From Candidatus Eiseniibacteriota bacterium (GTDB taxonomy: Bacteria > Eisenbacteria > RBG-16-71-46): a stretch of 33,275 nt of DNA. The DNA is taken from NCBI GenBank assembly GCA_005893365.1, contig VBPB01000001.1, positions 545 through 33,819 on the forward strand. Direction: 5' to 3'. Within the stretch, counting starts at the first letter, position 1. Every line of letters begins with the position of its first letter. Under the pieces are notes generated by a model. It was not told the origin of the DNA. It searched no databases and worked only from the letters and a program-made list of their open reading frames with translations. Position numbers and translations under genes: made by a program. Positions 1 to 9,600 of this stretch are shown here, in pieces.

Positions 1-1155
1 AACGGGCGGCTGTGGACGGCGCACAACATCAACGTGGGCCCGACCGGTGTCGCGATCAACTCGGGCCAGCGCGACGGCTCCCGCTGGTACGAGCTCCAGA
101 ACATCGTGAGCCCCGGGGTGCCGAGCGTGCGCCAGTCGGGCACGGTCTTCACCGCAGGGGGGCTCCAAACCGACACGAACAAGCCCTCGTTCTGGGTGCC
201 GACCGTCATGGTCTCGGGACAGGGGCACGCGGCGATGGGGATGAGCACCGCGGACTCGTTGATCCGCGCCGACGCCGTGTTCACCGGGAGGCTCGCGGGC
301 GACGCGCTCGGGACCATGGCCGCCCCGACGCCTTATACGTTCTCGACCAGTTCCTACAACCCGTCGAGCGATCCCGGCCAGGCTGGCCTCGGCCGGCGCT
401 GGGGCGACTACTCGTTCACCTCGCTCGACCCCATCGACGACATGACGATGTGGACCATCCAGGAGTTCGTCGACGCCACCGACTCCTACGGCGTCCAGGT
501 GGTGCGGCTCAACGCCCCGCCGCCCGCCACGCCGACCTCGGCCACCAGCGTCGCCGCGCTGCTGCCCTCGGTCGTCTCCACCGTCACCGGCACCTCGGTG
601 AGCGGCTCGGGCTTCTTCGACCCCGGGCCCAATCTCGCCGCCCCGGCCCTTGCCTTCAGCCACCTCAGCGCCCAGGTGACCGCCTTGGGCGTCACCGGCA
701 CCCCGCCGACCGTGAACTCGGCCACCTACCTCGACCCCACGCACGTCCAACTGAACCTCAACACCATGGGGGCGACCATCAGCCAGCCGGGCGAGAAGTA
801 CAGCGTGCGGATCACCAACCCGGACGGGCAGGTGATCGCCGCCAACGTGCTGCAGGTGACCGGCACCGTCGGCGTCGGCGATCCGGCCGCGGCCGGGTTC
901 GAGCTGGGGCCGGTGGCGCCCAACCCGACCGGCGGGGCGGCCGGTGTCGACTTCAGCCTGCCGCGCGCGGCGCGCGTCCGGGTGACGGTCGTGGACCTGG
1001 CCGGAAGGGTGGTCTCGACGCTGGCCGACGGCCTCGAGCCGGCGGGCCGGCACCACGTGTCCTGGAGCGGCGGCGCGGCCCCGGCCGGCATGTACTTCAT
1101 GCGCTACCAGGCGCCGGGCCGGACGATGGTGCGCCGGTTCGTCCGCTTGCGCTGA
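1..1155 (+). CDS. Secreted/surface protein, 3' part, with C-terminal FlgD/T9SS-like Ig domain (5' truncated by window)
   Basis: Frame 1 is open from base 1 (NGRLWTAHNINVGPTG...) to the TGA at 1153-1155. The C-terminus VAPNPTGGAAGVDFSLPRAARVRVTVVDLAGRVVSTLADGLEPAGRHHVSWSGGAAPAGMYFMRYQAPGRTMVRRFVRLR is a typical FlgD_ig/T9SS type A-like sorting domain. Confidence 0.75.
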   Translation, partial: NGRLWTAHNINVGPTGVAINSGQRDGSRWYELQNIVSPGVPSVRQSGTVFTAGGLQTDTNKPSFWVPTVMVSGQGHAAMGMSTADSLIRADAVFTGRLAGDALGTMAAPTPYTFSTSSYNPSSDPGQAGLGRRWGDYSFTSLDPIDDMTMWTIQEFVDATDSYGVQVVRLNAPPPATPTSATSVAALLPSVVSTVTGTSVSGSGFFDPGPNLAAPALAFSHLSAQVTALGVTGTPPTVNSATYLDPTHVQLNLNTMGATISQPGEKYSVRITNPDGQVIAANVLQVTGTVGVGDPAAAGFELGPVAPNPTGGAAGVDFSLPRAARVRVTVVDLAGRVVSTLADGLEPAGRHHVSWSGGAAPAGMYFMRYQAPGRTMVRRFVRLR

Positions 1156-1160
1156 AACGC

Positions 1161-1222
1161 CCGCCGGGGCGCTCCCCCGGCGGTGAGGCCCCGGAGGCCG
1201 GCTCCTCTTCAAGGAGCCGGCC
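1161..1222 (+). terminator. Two tandem GC-rich hairpins downstream of the surface protein
   Basis: CCGCCGGGG-CGCTC-CCCCGGCGG region (1161-1183) followed by a perfect 10-bp stem GGCCGGCTCC-TCTTCAA-GGAGCCGGCC (1196-1222), then a moderately T-rich TTCCGTATTT. Confidence 0.6.
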
Positions 1223-1270
1223 TTCCGTATTTCCGGGCGCGTTTTCGGGCGCGCGCCCCGCGCCCGACCG

Positions 1271-1303
1271 CGCGATTCACGAGGGCCGCCCGTGCGAATC
1301 GCG
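1271..1303. repeat. Inverted repeat in the leader of the pilin operon
   Basis: CGCGATTC (1271-1278) / GAATCGCG (1296-1303), extendable past a 2-nt bulge (ACG/CGT). It lies upstream of the first pilin gene. Confidence 0.4.
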
Positions 1304-1452
1304 GCGTCCCGCCGGATCCGTGTGCCGCCTGCCCCACGAGGAATTGGCACAAGTCCCGGGCTAACCCGGCCGAAGACAACCGGGAGCGTCCGCCTGCGCG
1401 ATTCCCGCCGGCGCGGCATGCGGGCTGCTATGTCTAGTGGAGACCTTGCCCA

Positions 1453-1893
1453 ATGAAGCACACGCAGGAGAACGGGTTCACGCTGCTGGAGATGATGGTC
1501 GTCGTGGCCGTCATGGGCATCGTGCTCGCGTTCGCGATCCCGGCGATCAAGACCTTCAACACCAGCCAGGACCTCAAGCAGGCCTCCGCCGGCATCCGGG
1601 ACCAGCTCACGATGGCCCACGAGAAGGCGATCTCTACGGGACAGACCCAGACGATCCGGTTCATGGCCAGCTTCCAGAGCTCCGACTACCACATCTGGGA
1701 CGGCGCCACGGCCAGCCCGTCGTGGAAGCTCCCGAGCGGCGTCACCTACTCGTGGGATACCGGGACCCAGAACACCTTTCGCATGACCAGCGACGGACAG
1801 TGCCTGGACAGCGGCATGATCATCGTCACGAACGCCCGCGGCGACCGCGACACGGTCAGCGTCCGCCTGTCGGGCCTGGTGCTTCGCTACTGA
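1453..1893 (+). CDS. GspH/FimT-type pseudopilin
   Basis: MKHTQENGFTLLEMMVVVAVMGIVLAFAIPAIKTF: prepilin peptidase site G|FTLLE plus hydrophobic helix. Confidence 0.87.
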   Translation: MKHTQENGFTLLEMMVVVAVMGIVLAFAIPAIKTFNTSQDLKQASAGIRDQLTMAHEKAISTGQTQTIRFMASFQSSDYHIWDGATASPSWKLPSGVTYSWDTGTQNTFRMTSDGQCLDSGMIIVTNARGDRDTVSVRLSGLVLRY

Positions 1894-1895
1894 CC

Positions 1896-2324
1896 ATGAG
1901 GGCCAGTGTCATGAGATCACCCGTCCCGGGCCCACCGCCCAGCCAGTCCGGCTACACGCTGATCGAGCTGATGTTCGTGGTGATCGTGCTCGCCATCGGC
2001 ATCCTGGCGAGCGTCAAGCTCTTCCCGGTGGCCTCGCGCGAGCAGCTCAGGGACCGGATGCGGACCGCGGGCACCTACTACGCCCAGCAGCAGGTCGAGA
2101 CGCTGCGCGGGCTCGGCTACAACGAGATCTCCGTGCAGGAGGGCCGCTACCCCGCCGGCACCGGGACCACGAATCTCGGCCCCAACAACGCGTTCCACCG
2201 CTTCTACACCGTCACGGACATGGACGATCCGTTGCCCAACCTCAAGCGCGTCTCGGTCACGGTGCGCTGGAGCAACTCGCGCGGCGACGATTCCGTCGTC
2301 GTGTCCACCTACCTGGGTCGTTGA
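1896..2324 (+). CDS. PilV-type minor pilin
   Basis: ATG at 1896 in the frame of the longer tracked ORF: MRASVMRSPVPGPPPSQSGYTLIELMFVVIVLAIGILASVKLFPVASREQ; prepilin motif SGYTLIELM. Immediately follows the upstream pilin gene. Confidence 0.82.
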   Translation: MRASVMRSPVPGPPPSQSGYTLIELMFVVIVLAIGILASVKLFPVASREQLRDRMRTAGTYYAQQQVETLRGLGYNEISVQEGRYPAGTGTTNLGPNNAFHRFYTVTDMDDPLPNLKRVSVTVRWSNSRGDDSVVVSTYLGR

Positions 2325-2327
2325 ACC

Positions 2328-4769
2328 ATGAGCCTTCCCCATCCTGCGCACCGCATCGCCCCGCCCTCCCGATTCGCGAAGGGCTTCTCCCTCGTCGAGC
2401 TGATGATCGGGCTCGTCATCTTCGCCCTCCTGGCCGGCACGGTGGTCACGATCCTCGTGGTCTCCTCCGCCCAGAAGACCGCGACCGGCAGCGAGGTCGG
2501 CAACACGCAGATGGCGCGGGTGGCGATCCAGATGCTCTCGCGTGACCTGCGCACGGCCGGGTACGGCGCCGACATCACCTACACGACGCCCCAGCCGCCG
2601 GTCGCCTACATCGACTCGATGCAGGTGCTCATCAACTCGGATCAGCAGCCGTTCCCCGACACCACCCAGGCCACCCGCGGCATTCCGCTGGCCTACAAGC
2701 CGACCGGCAACCCGCGTCCCCGCCCGCTCGACGGCACCGCCTGGCAGCCCGCGATCCGCTACCGCACCGGAGCCGAGACCATCCGCTGGACGCTCGACCT
2801 CAACAACGACGGCACCGTGAACGCGAGCGACCTCGCCGCCGACGACGGGGCCGACGCCCGGCGCACCGCCAACCCGAACGACTACGAGATGGTGCGCGAG
2901 GTGTGGGGTGACTCGACCAACGGCGCCGCGGGGAACAACGGCGGCAAGCGTGAGCGGGTCGCAATGATCAAGCAGCCGGGCGGCGCCACCCCGCCGCTGT
3001 TCACCGTCTACCTGGCCGGCGACGCCGGGCCGTGGGACTGGTCCAAGGGCCCCATCCCCGCCAACCGCCTGGCCGAAATCGAGCACATCGACGTGACGGT
3101 GGTCGCCACCAGCCCGACCAAGAACTTCATGGGGCAGTACGCCGAGACCCGCCTCAGCTCGTCGGTGAGCGAGCTGCGCAACGCCCCCAACTTCCAGTGG
3201 ATCAACTACACCGTCAGCGGCTACGTCTACAACGACGCCAACAAGAATCGCAAGAAGGATGGCGCCGAGGTGGGAATCGCCGGGGTCAATCTGTACCTCA
3301 GCGGCTACCTCTCGGCGGTCACCGGCGCGACGGGCTTCTACACCTTCAGCGCCCCGCCCGGCACCTATCAGCTCACGCAGTCGGTGCCGGAGAACTACGG
3401 CATCTACAGCGACCCGGACTCGGTCGCCATCACCATCGGCCCCAACGCCTCCGTGGACTTCGCCGACACGCTCCGCACCGGCGGCTGGTGCACGCTCACC
3501 GTCTACAACGACGTCGACGTCAGCAAGAGCTTCAACGGGGGGGACATCCCCATGCCGGACATCCCGGTCGCGCTCGTGGGCACCGATATCGTCAGGTCCA
3601 CGGACGATAATGGGCAGGTATTGATCTTCCTGCCGGTCGGCACCTCCAAGCTCTCCGCCTCGCTGCCCGACTCGTTCTTCTTCAGCACCGCCAACCCGGT
3701 CAGCGTCGCGATGACCAACGGGGCCACCAAGACCGCGGCCATCGGCATGTATCTCAAGGATTACGGGATCGCCGCCGGCACGGTGTACAACGACGACAAC
3801 GGCAACAACGTCATGGACTCCGGCGAGAAGGGTGTGCCCTGGGCCACCGTGAGCTGCACGCTCCCCGACAGCACGGTGGTGTACGACGAGACCGACGGCA
3901 AGGGCATCTATGGCCTCAAGCTGCCGGTCAACGATCCGCCGCACACGACGCCCTACACCCTCACGTGCCAGCCACCGGCCGGCTACGCGGGCACCGCCCC
4001 GCCGATCACCGGGCTCTACGTCAAGAACAAGCAGACCGTGGCCTCGAAGAACTTCCCGCTCGGCGCGTTCACGGTCTGGCAGCACGACGTGGACGACCCG
4101 CTCAGCGCCATCAACTACACCGACTTCATCGAGCACGACTGGAGGGGCACCGGCAACGGCAACTCGAAGCACGCCGTCCACGACCAGGACCTGATCGTCG
4201 GTTCCGCCAAGACCGAGACGTCGGAGCTGCAGCAGTGGTTCAACAACTACGACGACAACCCGCCCTTCCACAACCTCAAGTCCACCACGCGCACGGCACC
4301 CCAATCGGTCATCAGCCTCGCCTGCGATACGCTGGACGCCAAGTCCTCTGACGGCTTCTGCCGGCCGGACGCCATCGTCGGCACGCGCTACAACGGGAGT
4401 ACCAACTGGCACATCTGGTTCACCCAGAACACCTCCGGCAACGAGGGCTTCCTCGATCTGCAGAAGGACCAGAGCTACACGACCTACGACAAGGGTGACG
4501 TGCAGAGCATCCTGACGTACTCGGCGGGCGCGGGGCTCGCGCCGAACATCCTGATCGGCACGCGGTCGCCCTCCTTCGGCCAGGGCTCGATCGAACTCTG
4601 GACCAGCGCCAGCCATACCAACCCGGCGTACGTGCGCGTGCAGCTCATCCCGCCGACCGGCCTGGTGCCGGGGAACAACCTCGGCGAGGTGGCCGCGATG
4701 GCGCTTGGCGACATGAACGGCGACGGCGTCGCGGATCTGGTCGTCGGCACGCTGACCAGCTTCTATTAG
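2328..4769 (+). CDS. PilW-type minor pilin with SdrD/Cna-B-like domains and FG-GAP-like repeats; ends at an in-frame TAG
   Basis: N-terminus FAKGFSLVELMIGLVIFALLAG (prepilin motif). Three B-like modules (YVYNDANKNRKKDGAEVGIAGVNLYLSG; TVYNDVDVSKSFNGGDIPMPDIPVALVG; TVYNDDNGNNVMDSGEKGVPWATVSCTL). Ends inside an FG-GAP-type repeat, DMNGDGVADLVVGTLTSFY*. Confidence 0.85.
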   Translation: MSLPHPAHRIAPPSRFAKGFSLVELMIGLVIFALLAGTVVTILVVSSAQKTATGSEVGNTQMARVAIQMLSRDLRTAGYGADITYTTPQPPVAYIDSMQVLINSDQQPFPDTTQATRGIPLAYKPTGNPRPRPLDGTAWQPAIRYRTGAETIRWTLDLNNDGTVNASDLAADDGADARRTANPNDYEMVREVWGDSTNGAAGNNGGKRERVAMIKQPGGATPPLFTVYLAGDAGPWDWSKGPIPANRLAEIEHIDVTVVATSPTKNFMGQYAETRLSSSVSELRNAPNFQWINYTVSGYVYNDANKNRKKDGAEVGIAGVNLYLSGYLSAVTGATGFYTFSAPPGTYQLTQSVPENYGIYSDPDSVAITIGPNASVDFADTLRTGGWCTLTVYNDVDVSKSFNGGDIPMPDIPVALVGTDIVRSTDDNGQVLIFLPVGTSKLSASLPDSFFFSTANPVSVAMTNGATKTAAIGMYLKDYGIAAGTVYNDDNGNNVMDSGEKGVPWATVSCTLPDSTVVYDETDGKGIYGLKLPVNDPPHTTPYTLTCQPPAGYAGTAPPITGLYVKNKQTVASKNFPLGAFTVWQHDVDDPLSAINYTDFIEHDWRGTGNGNSKHAVHDQDLIVGSAKTETSELQQWFNNYDDNPPFHNLKSTTRTAPQSVISLACDTLDAKSSDGFCRPDAIVGTRYNGSTNWHIWFTQNTSGNEGFLDLQKDQSYTTYDKGDVQSILTYSAGAGLAPNILIGTRSPSFGQGSIELWTSASHTNPAYVRVQLIPPTGLVPGNNLGEVAAMALGDMNGDGVADLVVGTLTSFY

Positions 4770-5306
4770 GGTCAGGTGATGGTGTTCAAGTCGGTCGCCG
4801 GCGTGTGGACGTACCAGTGGAAGGCGACTCTCGGCAACGACGCGGTGAGCGCACTGACGCTGACGGACGTGAACGCCGACGGCAAGCTGGACATCGTCGT
4901 CGGCACGACCTCGGGCCTCACCTCCGGCAACCTGGTCTATTACAAGAACAAGGGCAACTTCACCTTTGAGAACCCGGTGGCCAAGGCGGCGCAGGGCGCC
5001 ATCACCTGCCTGGGCCACGCCGACTACGACGGCGACGGCATCGACGACATCGTCGTGGGTTGGCGGGACTCCGAGCTGACTTGGAGGGGCGGCCTCGAGT
5101 TCTGGTACACGACCGCCAAGGCCCTGCCGAACTCCGGCTTCGATCCCACCGGCGGCAAGGTGAACAAGTGGGTGGCGTGCTTCGTGGTGGCGGACTTCAA
5201 CTACGGCGTCTGGCCCAAGCCGCCGAGTGACGATCCCGTTCCCGACATCATCGCGATCATCCGCCGCGACCAGAAACGTGGAACCTTGTACGAACTGATC
5301 CGATAG
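4770..5306 (+). pseudogene. Same-frame continuation of the PilW-like protein (FG-GAP/VCBS-like repeats) after the TAG
   Basis: Same frame as 2328..4769. Reads GQVMVFKSVAGVWTYQW...DVNADGKLDIVVGTTSGLTSGNLVYYKNKG...DYDGDGIDDIVVGW...; the repeats continue with the expected spacing. First available starts are GTG 4776 and ATG 4779. Confidence 0.75.
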
Positions 5307-5316
5307 GACGGAGGAG

Positions 5317-6546
5317 ATGCCCATGAAGCGCGTGGTCAAGGCGGTCCAAAGCGAGCGGGGCGTCGGCCTGCTCATGGCGCTGCTCGTCCTGGTGGCGATC
5401 GGCGCCATCGCCACCGGGATCATCTCGTCGGTGGCGACCGACCGCCGCCTGGCGTCCTACAACGCCAGCCGGGCGCTGGCCATGGACTACGCCGAGGCCG
5501 GCGTGTACGAGGCCTATGAGCATATCCGGGCCGGAGACGTGCCGAACACCGGCGACCCCAAGATGGTGGCGCAGATCTTCCGCACCTACGCCGGGACCGT
5601 CCCGGTCGTGGGGCCCGACACCATGGCGCTGGGGACCGGGCAGCCGGACGGACAGTGGCTGCCCTACAGCTCGCCCACCAAGGGCCCGGACGTCCTGACC
5701 ATCCGCTACATGACCAACGCCGCCAGGACCGGCATCTACCGCTACGACGTGACCCAGACACCCCCGATCCAGGGCAAGACCGGGGATCCCATCTACATCA
5801 TCACCTCCCCGGCCCGCGCGGGACTCTCGCGCGCCTCGGTCGAGGCGACGGTGGCCATGCAGTCGCTGAACCCCAACCTCCTGGGCGCCTACGTCGGCGA
5901 CGGCAAGATGGACCTCAAGGGCAAGATCTACGTCTACGGCGAGGACTACGACAAGGACACGCCCTACGCCACCGGCAACACCGGGGCGCGGGACCCCGCC
6001 TACGAGACCGCCAATCCGGTGATCGCGGGCGTGTGGGCCACGGGGGACATCACGACGGACGGCGCCGTGAAGGCCTATGGCAACCCGAACCTGGCCAAGA
6101 AGCAGGCGGGATTCTACGCTGGGCCCTGGACCCTGCTGAACATGCCCCAGGACCAGTTCTGGAGCTGGGTGGGGCCCCCCAACAAGGTGCTCAAGGCCAG
6201 CCTGCCCCGCGGCATCGTCTACCTCGGCGACCCGAAGGACAAGCCGCAGAAGGGTAGCGACGACTACCACATCAAGGGCGGCTACGGCGATGGGTTGCTG
6301 TACGTGAACGGCAACCTCAAGGTCGACGGCGACTTCACCTACCGCGGACTGATCTACGCCGAGGGCAACGTGGACATCAAGGGCGACTTCTGGAGCCTGG
6401 GTGCGGTGGTCGCGGCCAACAACGGGCATATCAAGATCAGCAAGAGTACCTACCCGATCACGGTCCTGGGGAGCAAGGGCGCCATCCAGCAGTACCTCGG
6501 CAAGTACGGGAATCCGTTCGTGATGATCTCCTGGAAGGAGAACTAG
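5317..6546 (+). CDS. PilX-type pilus assembly protein with bactofilin-like C-terminal region
   Basis: MKRVVKAVQSERGVGLLMALLVLVAIGAIATGIISSVATDRRLASYNASRALAMDYAEAGVYEAYEHI is PilX_N-like. C-terminal LLYVNGNLKVDGDFTYRGLIYAEGNVDIKGDFWSLGAVVAAN resembles beta-helical bactofilin-type repeats. ATG at 5317 or 5323. Confidence 0.78.
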   Translation: MPMKRVVKAVQSERGVGLLMALLVLVAIGAIATGIISSVATDRRLASYNASRALAMDYAEAGVYEAYEHIRAGDVPNTGDPKMVAQIFRTYAGTVPVVGPDTMALGTGQPDGQWLPYSSPTKGPDVLTIRYMTNAARTGIYRYDVTQTPPIQGKTGDPIYIITSPARAGLSRASVEATVAMQSLNPNLLGAYVGDGKMDLKGKIYVYGEDYDKDTPYATGNTGARDPAYETANPVIAGVWATGDITTDGAVKAYGNPNLAKKQAGFYAGPWTLLNMPQDQFWSWVGPPNKVLKASLPRGIVYLGDPKDKPQKGSDDYHIKGGYGDGLLYVNGNLKVDGDFTYRGLIYAEGNVDIKGDFWSLGAVVAANNGHIKISKSTYPITVLGSKGAIQQYLGKYGNPFVMISWKEN

Positions 6547-6599
6547 GCCGCCGGATCATCCCCCATCGCACCGTCCACTCCACCATCCCCCGAAGAGCG

Positions 6600-6630
6600 A
6601 CGAGGCCACGCGCACTGCGCGTGGCCTCGT
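6600..6630. terminator. Perfect long hairpin between convergent genes (probable bidirectional terminator)
   Basis: CGAGGCCACGCGC (6601-6613) - ACT - GCGCGTGGCCTCG (6617-6629), plus the 6600/6630 A-T pair. Lies between pilX (+) and the hybrid kinase (-). Confidence 0.75.
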
Positions 6631-6650
6631 GTCGTCGCGGATCGAGCGCC

Positions 6651-9600
6651 CTAGGGCTGGGACGGGGCTTCCGCGACCGCGCGCAGCAGCGCCTCGGGCG
6701 CGGCGGGCTTCATGAGGTAGGCGGCGAAGCCGGCCTCGCGCGCGCGGGCCGCGTCCCGTTCGCGGCCATAGCCGCTGAGTGCCACCAGCTTGATGTCCCG
6801 GGTGCGGGCGTCCTCGCGCAGGCGGAGCGCCACCGAGAAGCCGTCGATGTCGGGCAGCCCGACGTCCATCAGGACCACGTTCGGGGCGAATTCCAGCGCC
6901 GCCACCAGCGCGCTCCTGCCATCGCCGGCGAGGCGCACCTCGTGTCCGGACCGTCGCAGGATGGCCTGCACGGCCTGCGCGGCGTCCGCGTTGTCATCGA
7001 CGACCAGGACCCGCCGAGGCGCCACGCCCGTCGCCGACCGGGCCTCCGATCCCTGAGGGTTCGCAGGCGGCGGGATCGCCGGCAGGCGGACCAGGAACTC
7101 GCTGCCGCGGGGCTTCAGGTTGCGCGCTTCGATCGTGCCGCCATGCAGCTCGACCAGTTGGCGTGCCAGCGCGAGGCCGATGCCGACGCCGGTGCCCGCG
7201 CGGTTGTCCCGCTCGCCCTGGACGAACAGATCGAAAACCCGCGGAAGCAGCGCGGCGTCGATGCCGGGCCCGTCGTCGCTCACCCGGATGACCGCCCAGG
7301 CGGTGGCGTCCGGGCGCGCCTCGCAGTCGACCGAGAGCCGAACCCGGCCCCGCGCCGGGGCGTACTTCGCCGCGTTGCTCAGGAGGTTGGTCAGGGTCTG
7401 CTCGAGTCGAACCGCGTCGGCCAAGACCCAGACCGGCTCGGCCGGGAACGAGTCCTCGAGGGCGTGTTGCGAGCGCCGGCGTTCATGCTCGGTCGCGGCC
7501 AGCGCCGCCCGGGCGATGACTTCCAGATTCAGGGTCTCGAGACGCATGCCGACCTTCCCCTGCGTGATGCGCGAGACATCGAGCAGATCGTCGACGATGC
7601 GCACCATGTTCCGGGTCTGTCGCTCGATGATCTCGAGCGCGGAAGGATTCGCCCTCCCGCCCTTCACGGACAGCAGGTAGGCGGCGTTGCTGATCGCGGC
7701 GAGCGGGTTGCGCAGCTCGTGTCCCAGGGTGGCGAGGAACTCGTCCTTCACGCGGTCCGCCCTTCGCAGTCCCTCCTCGGCCTCCTTGAGCTCGGTGATG
7801 TCCACGCTCGAGCCCGCATAGCCCACGAAGTCCCCGCCCTCCAGGATGCGCGGGAGGCCGATCGATTTCATCCAGCGGAACGCGCCATCCGCGCGGCGGA
7901 AGCGAGCGAGGTACTCGAAGGGCGCCCGCCGGGCGAAGGCATCACGGTAGGCGGCCAGATAACCCTCGCGGTCCTCGGCGTGGATGCTCTCGGCCCAGCC
8001 CTGCTTCCGCAGGGCGCTCGCCGGCACGCCGGCGAAGGTCTCGTAGCCGGAGTTCACGTACTCGCAGCCGTCGAGCCCGTGCACCCAGATCAGCACCGGG
8101 GCGCTGTCGGCCAGCGCCGCGAACCGACCCTCGCTCTCGCTCACCCGCTCCGCGGCGCGCTTGATCGGGTCGATGTCGATCATCATCAGGATGGCGCCCT
8201 GGATGCGGTCCTGGACGTCGCGATAGGGGCTCACCCTCAGCCACTGCCAGCGGTCGGTGCGGTCGCGGACCTCCCGTTCGATGACGCTCCCCTGTTGCAG
8301 GGCGCGACCGAAGAGTTCCTGCAGGTCGGGCGCGTCGACGTTCAGCTTGATGTCGGAGAAGGGGCGCCCGACATCGCCGGGGAGCAGGTTGAGGAGCTTC
8401 TGGGCCGCGGCCGTGAAGCGCCGGATGCGCAGGTCCCGGTCGAGCATGACGATGGGCATCTGCACACTGTCGAGCAGGTTGGCGAGATCGCCGTTCGACT
8501 GCGCGAGCTCGGTGTTGCGATCCCGCAGCTCGTCGTTGACCGTCGTCAGTTCCTCGTTGGTGGACTGGATCTCCTCCTTCGAGGTCTCGAGCTCCTCGTT
8601 GACGCTCTGCAGCTCCTCGTTCGAGGACTGGCTCTCTTCGTTGGCCGCCTGCAGCTCTTCATTGGCCGCCTCGAGCTGCTCGATCACCATCTGGAGGTAG
8701 TCGCGCGTCGCGCCCAGCTCCTGTCTCAGGCGTTGCGCCTCCTCGCGCGGCTTCTGGGACGCCGGCGGCTCGGGGGTCTTCGCCGAATGCTCCACCACCT
8801 CCTGGCGGGCTTGGGCCGCCGAGCCCTCGCCCGGCTGCTCGAACACCACCACCGTGCCGGTCGTCCGATCGTTCGTCCGGAGCGGCATGGCGACCACGGT
8901 CACCCGGTGCTCCCCCGCCGCCGACCGGACTCTCAGATTCTCCTCGCGCGCCGGCTTGTGCTCCCGACTCGCGCGGTGCAGGGCGCTGCGGACGCCGACC
9001 AGCAGGCCTTCGCGCAGCATCTTGAGCAGATTGAGGCTGGCGCGCCCCTGGGCGGGGATGAGGTAGGGACTGGTGTCGCCCCGGAACTGCACGACGTTGA
9101 GGTCTTCGTCGACGATCACCGAAGGCGGCACGTAACGCGTGAGCAGCAGGCGCTCGGCCTCCCGGTGGGGGTCGGGCTCGACCATCGGCCGGGCCGCGGC
9201 GCGCGGGAGGGGGCGGGGCGCCGGCTGCGCCCGGGCGATCGCCACCGGGGATCGCGGCCCGGGCTTGCGCGAGTAGATCCGATGCCTGGCATCGACGACC
9301 TGGAAGAGTTTGGAGAAGTCGGCCGCGGTCTCCGAGCTCCCGAGCCACAGGAACCCGCCGGGATTCAGTGCGAAGTGCAGGGTCGGAAGCAGCTTGCGCT
9401 GGAGCACCGGCTCCAGATAGATGAGCAGGTTGCGGCATACCACGAGATCCAGCCGCGAAAACGGCGGTTGGGCGAGCGCATCGTGGCGCGCGAAGACGCA
9501 CATCTCGCGGACCGGCTTGCACACGTGGTAGGTGCCGTTCACCTCCGTGAAGAACCTCCGGAGCCGCTCGGCGGAGACATCCTGCTCGATGCCCTTGGGA

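Noticed and set aside
1345-1362. Possible sigma54 promoter (TGGCAC...) upstream of the pilin operon
   Set aside because: The -24 half TGGCAC is present, but the -12 element (TTGC with correct spacing) is not; GG sits where GC is required.
1300-1452. c-di-GMP (GEMM) riboswitch upstream of the pilin genes
   Set aside because: Expected on functional grounds, but the conserved GEMM core sequences were not seen.
4767-5306. Global TAG reassignment (e.g. pyrrolysine or a code variant)
   Set aside because: TAG terminates several other well-defined genes here (5306, 6546, 6651, 11183), so a genome-wide amber recoding is not supported by this window.
1917-5423. 1168-aa minus-strand ORF opposite the pilin operon
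   Set aside because: Antisense shadow; the + strand has prepilin motifs, B domains and FG-GAP repeats.
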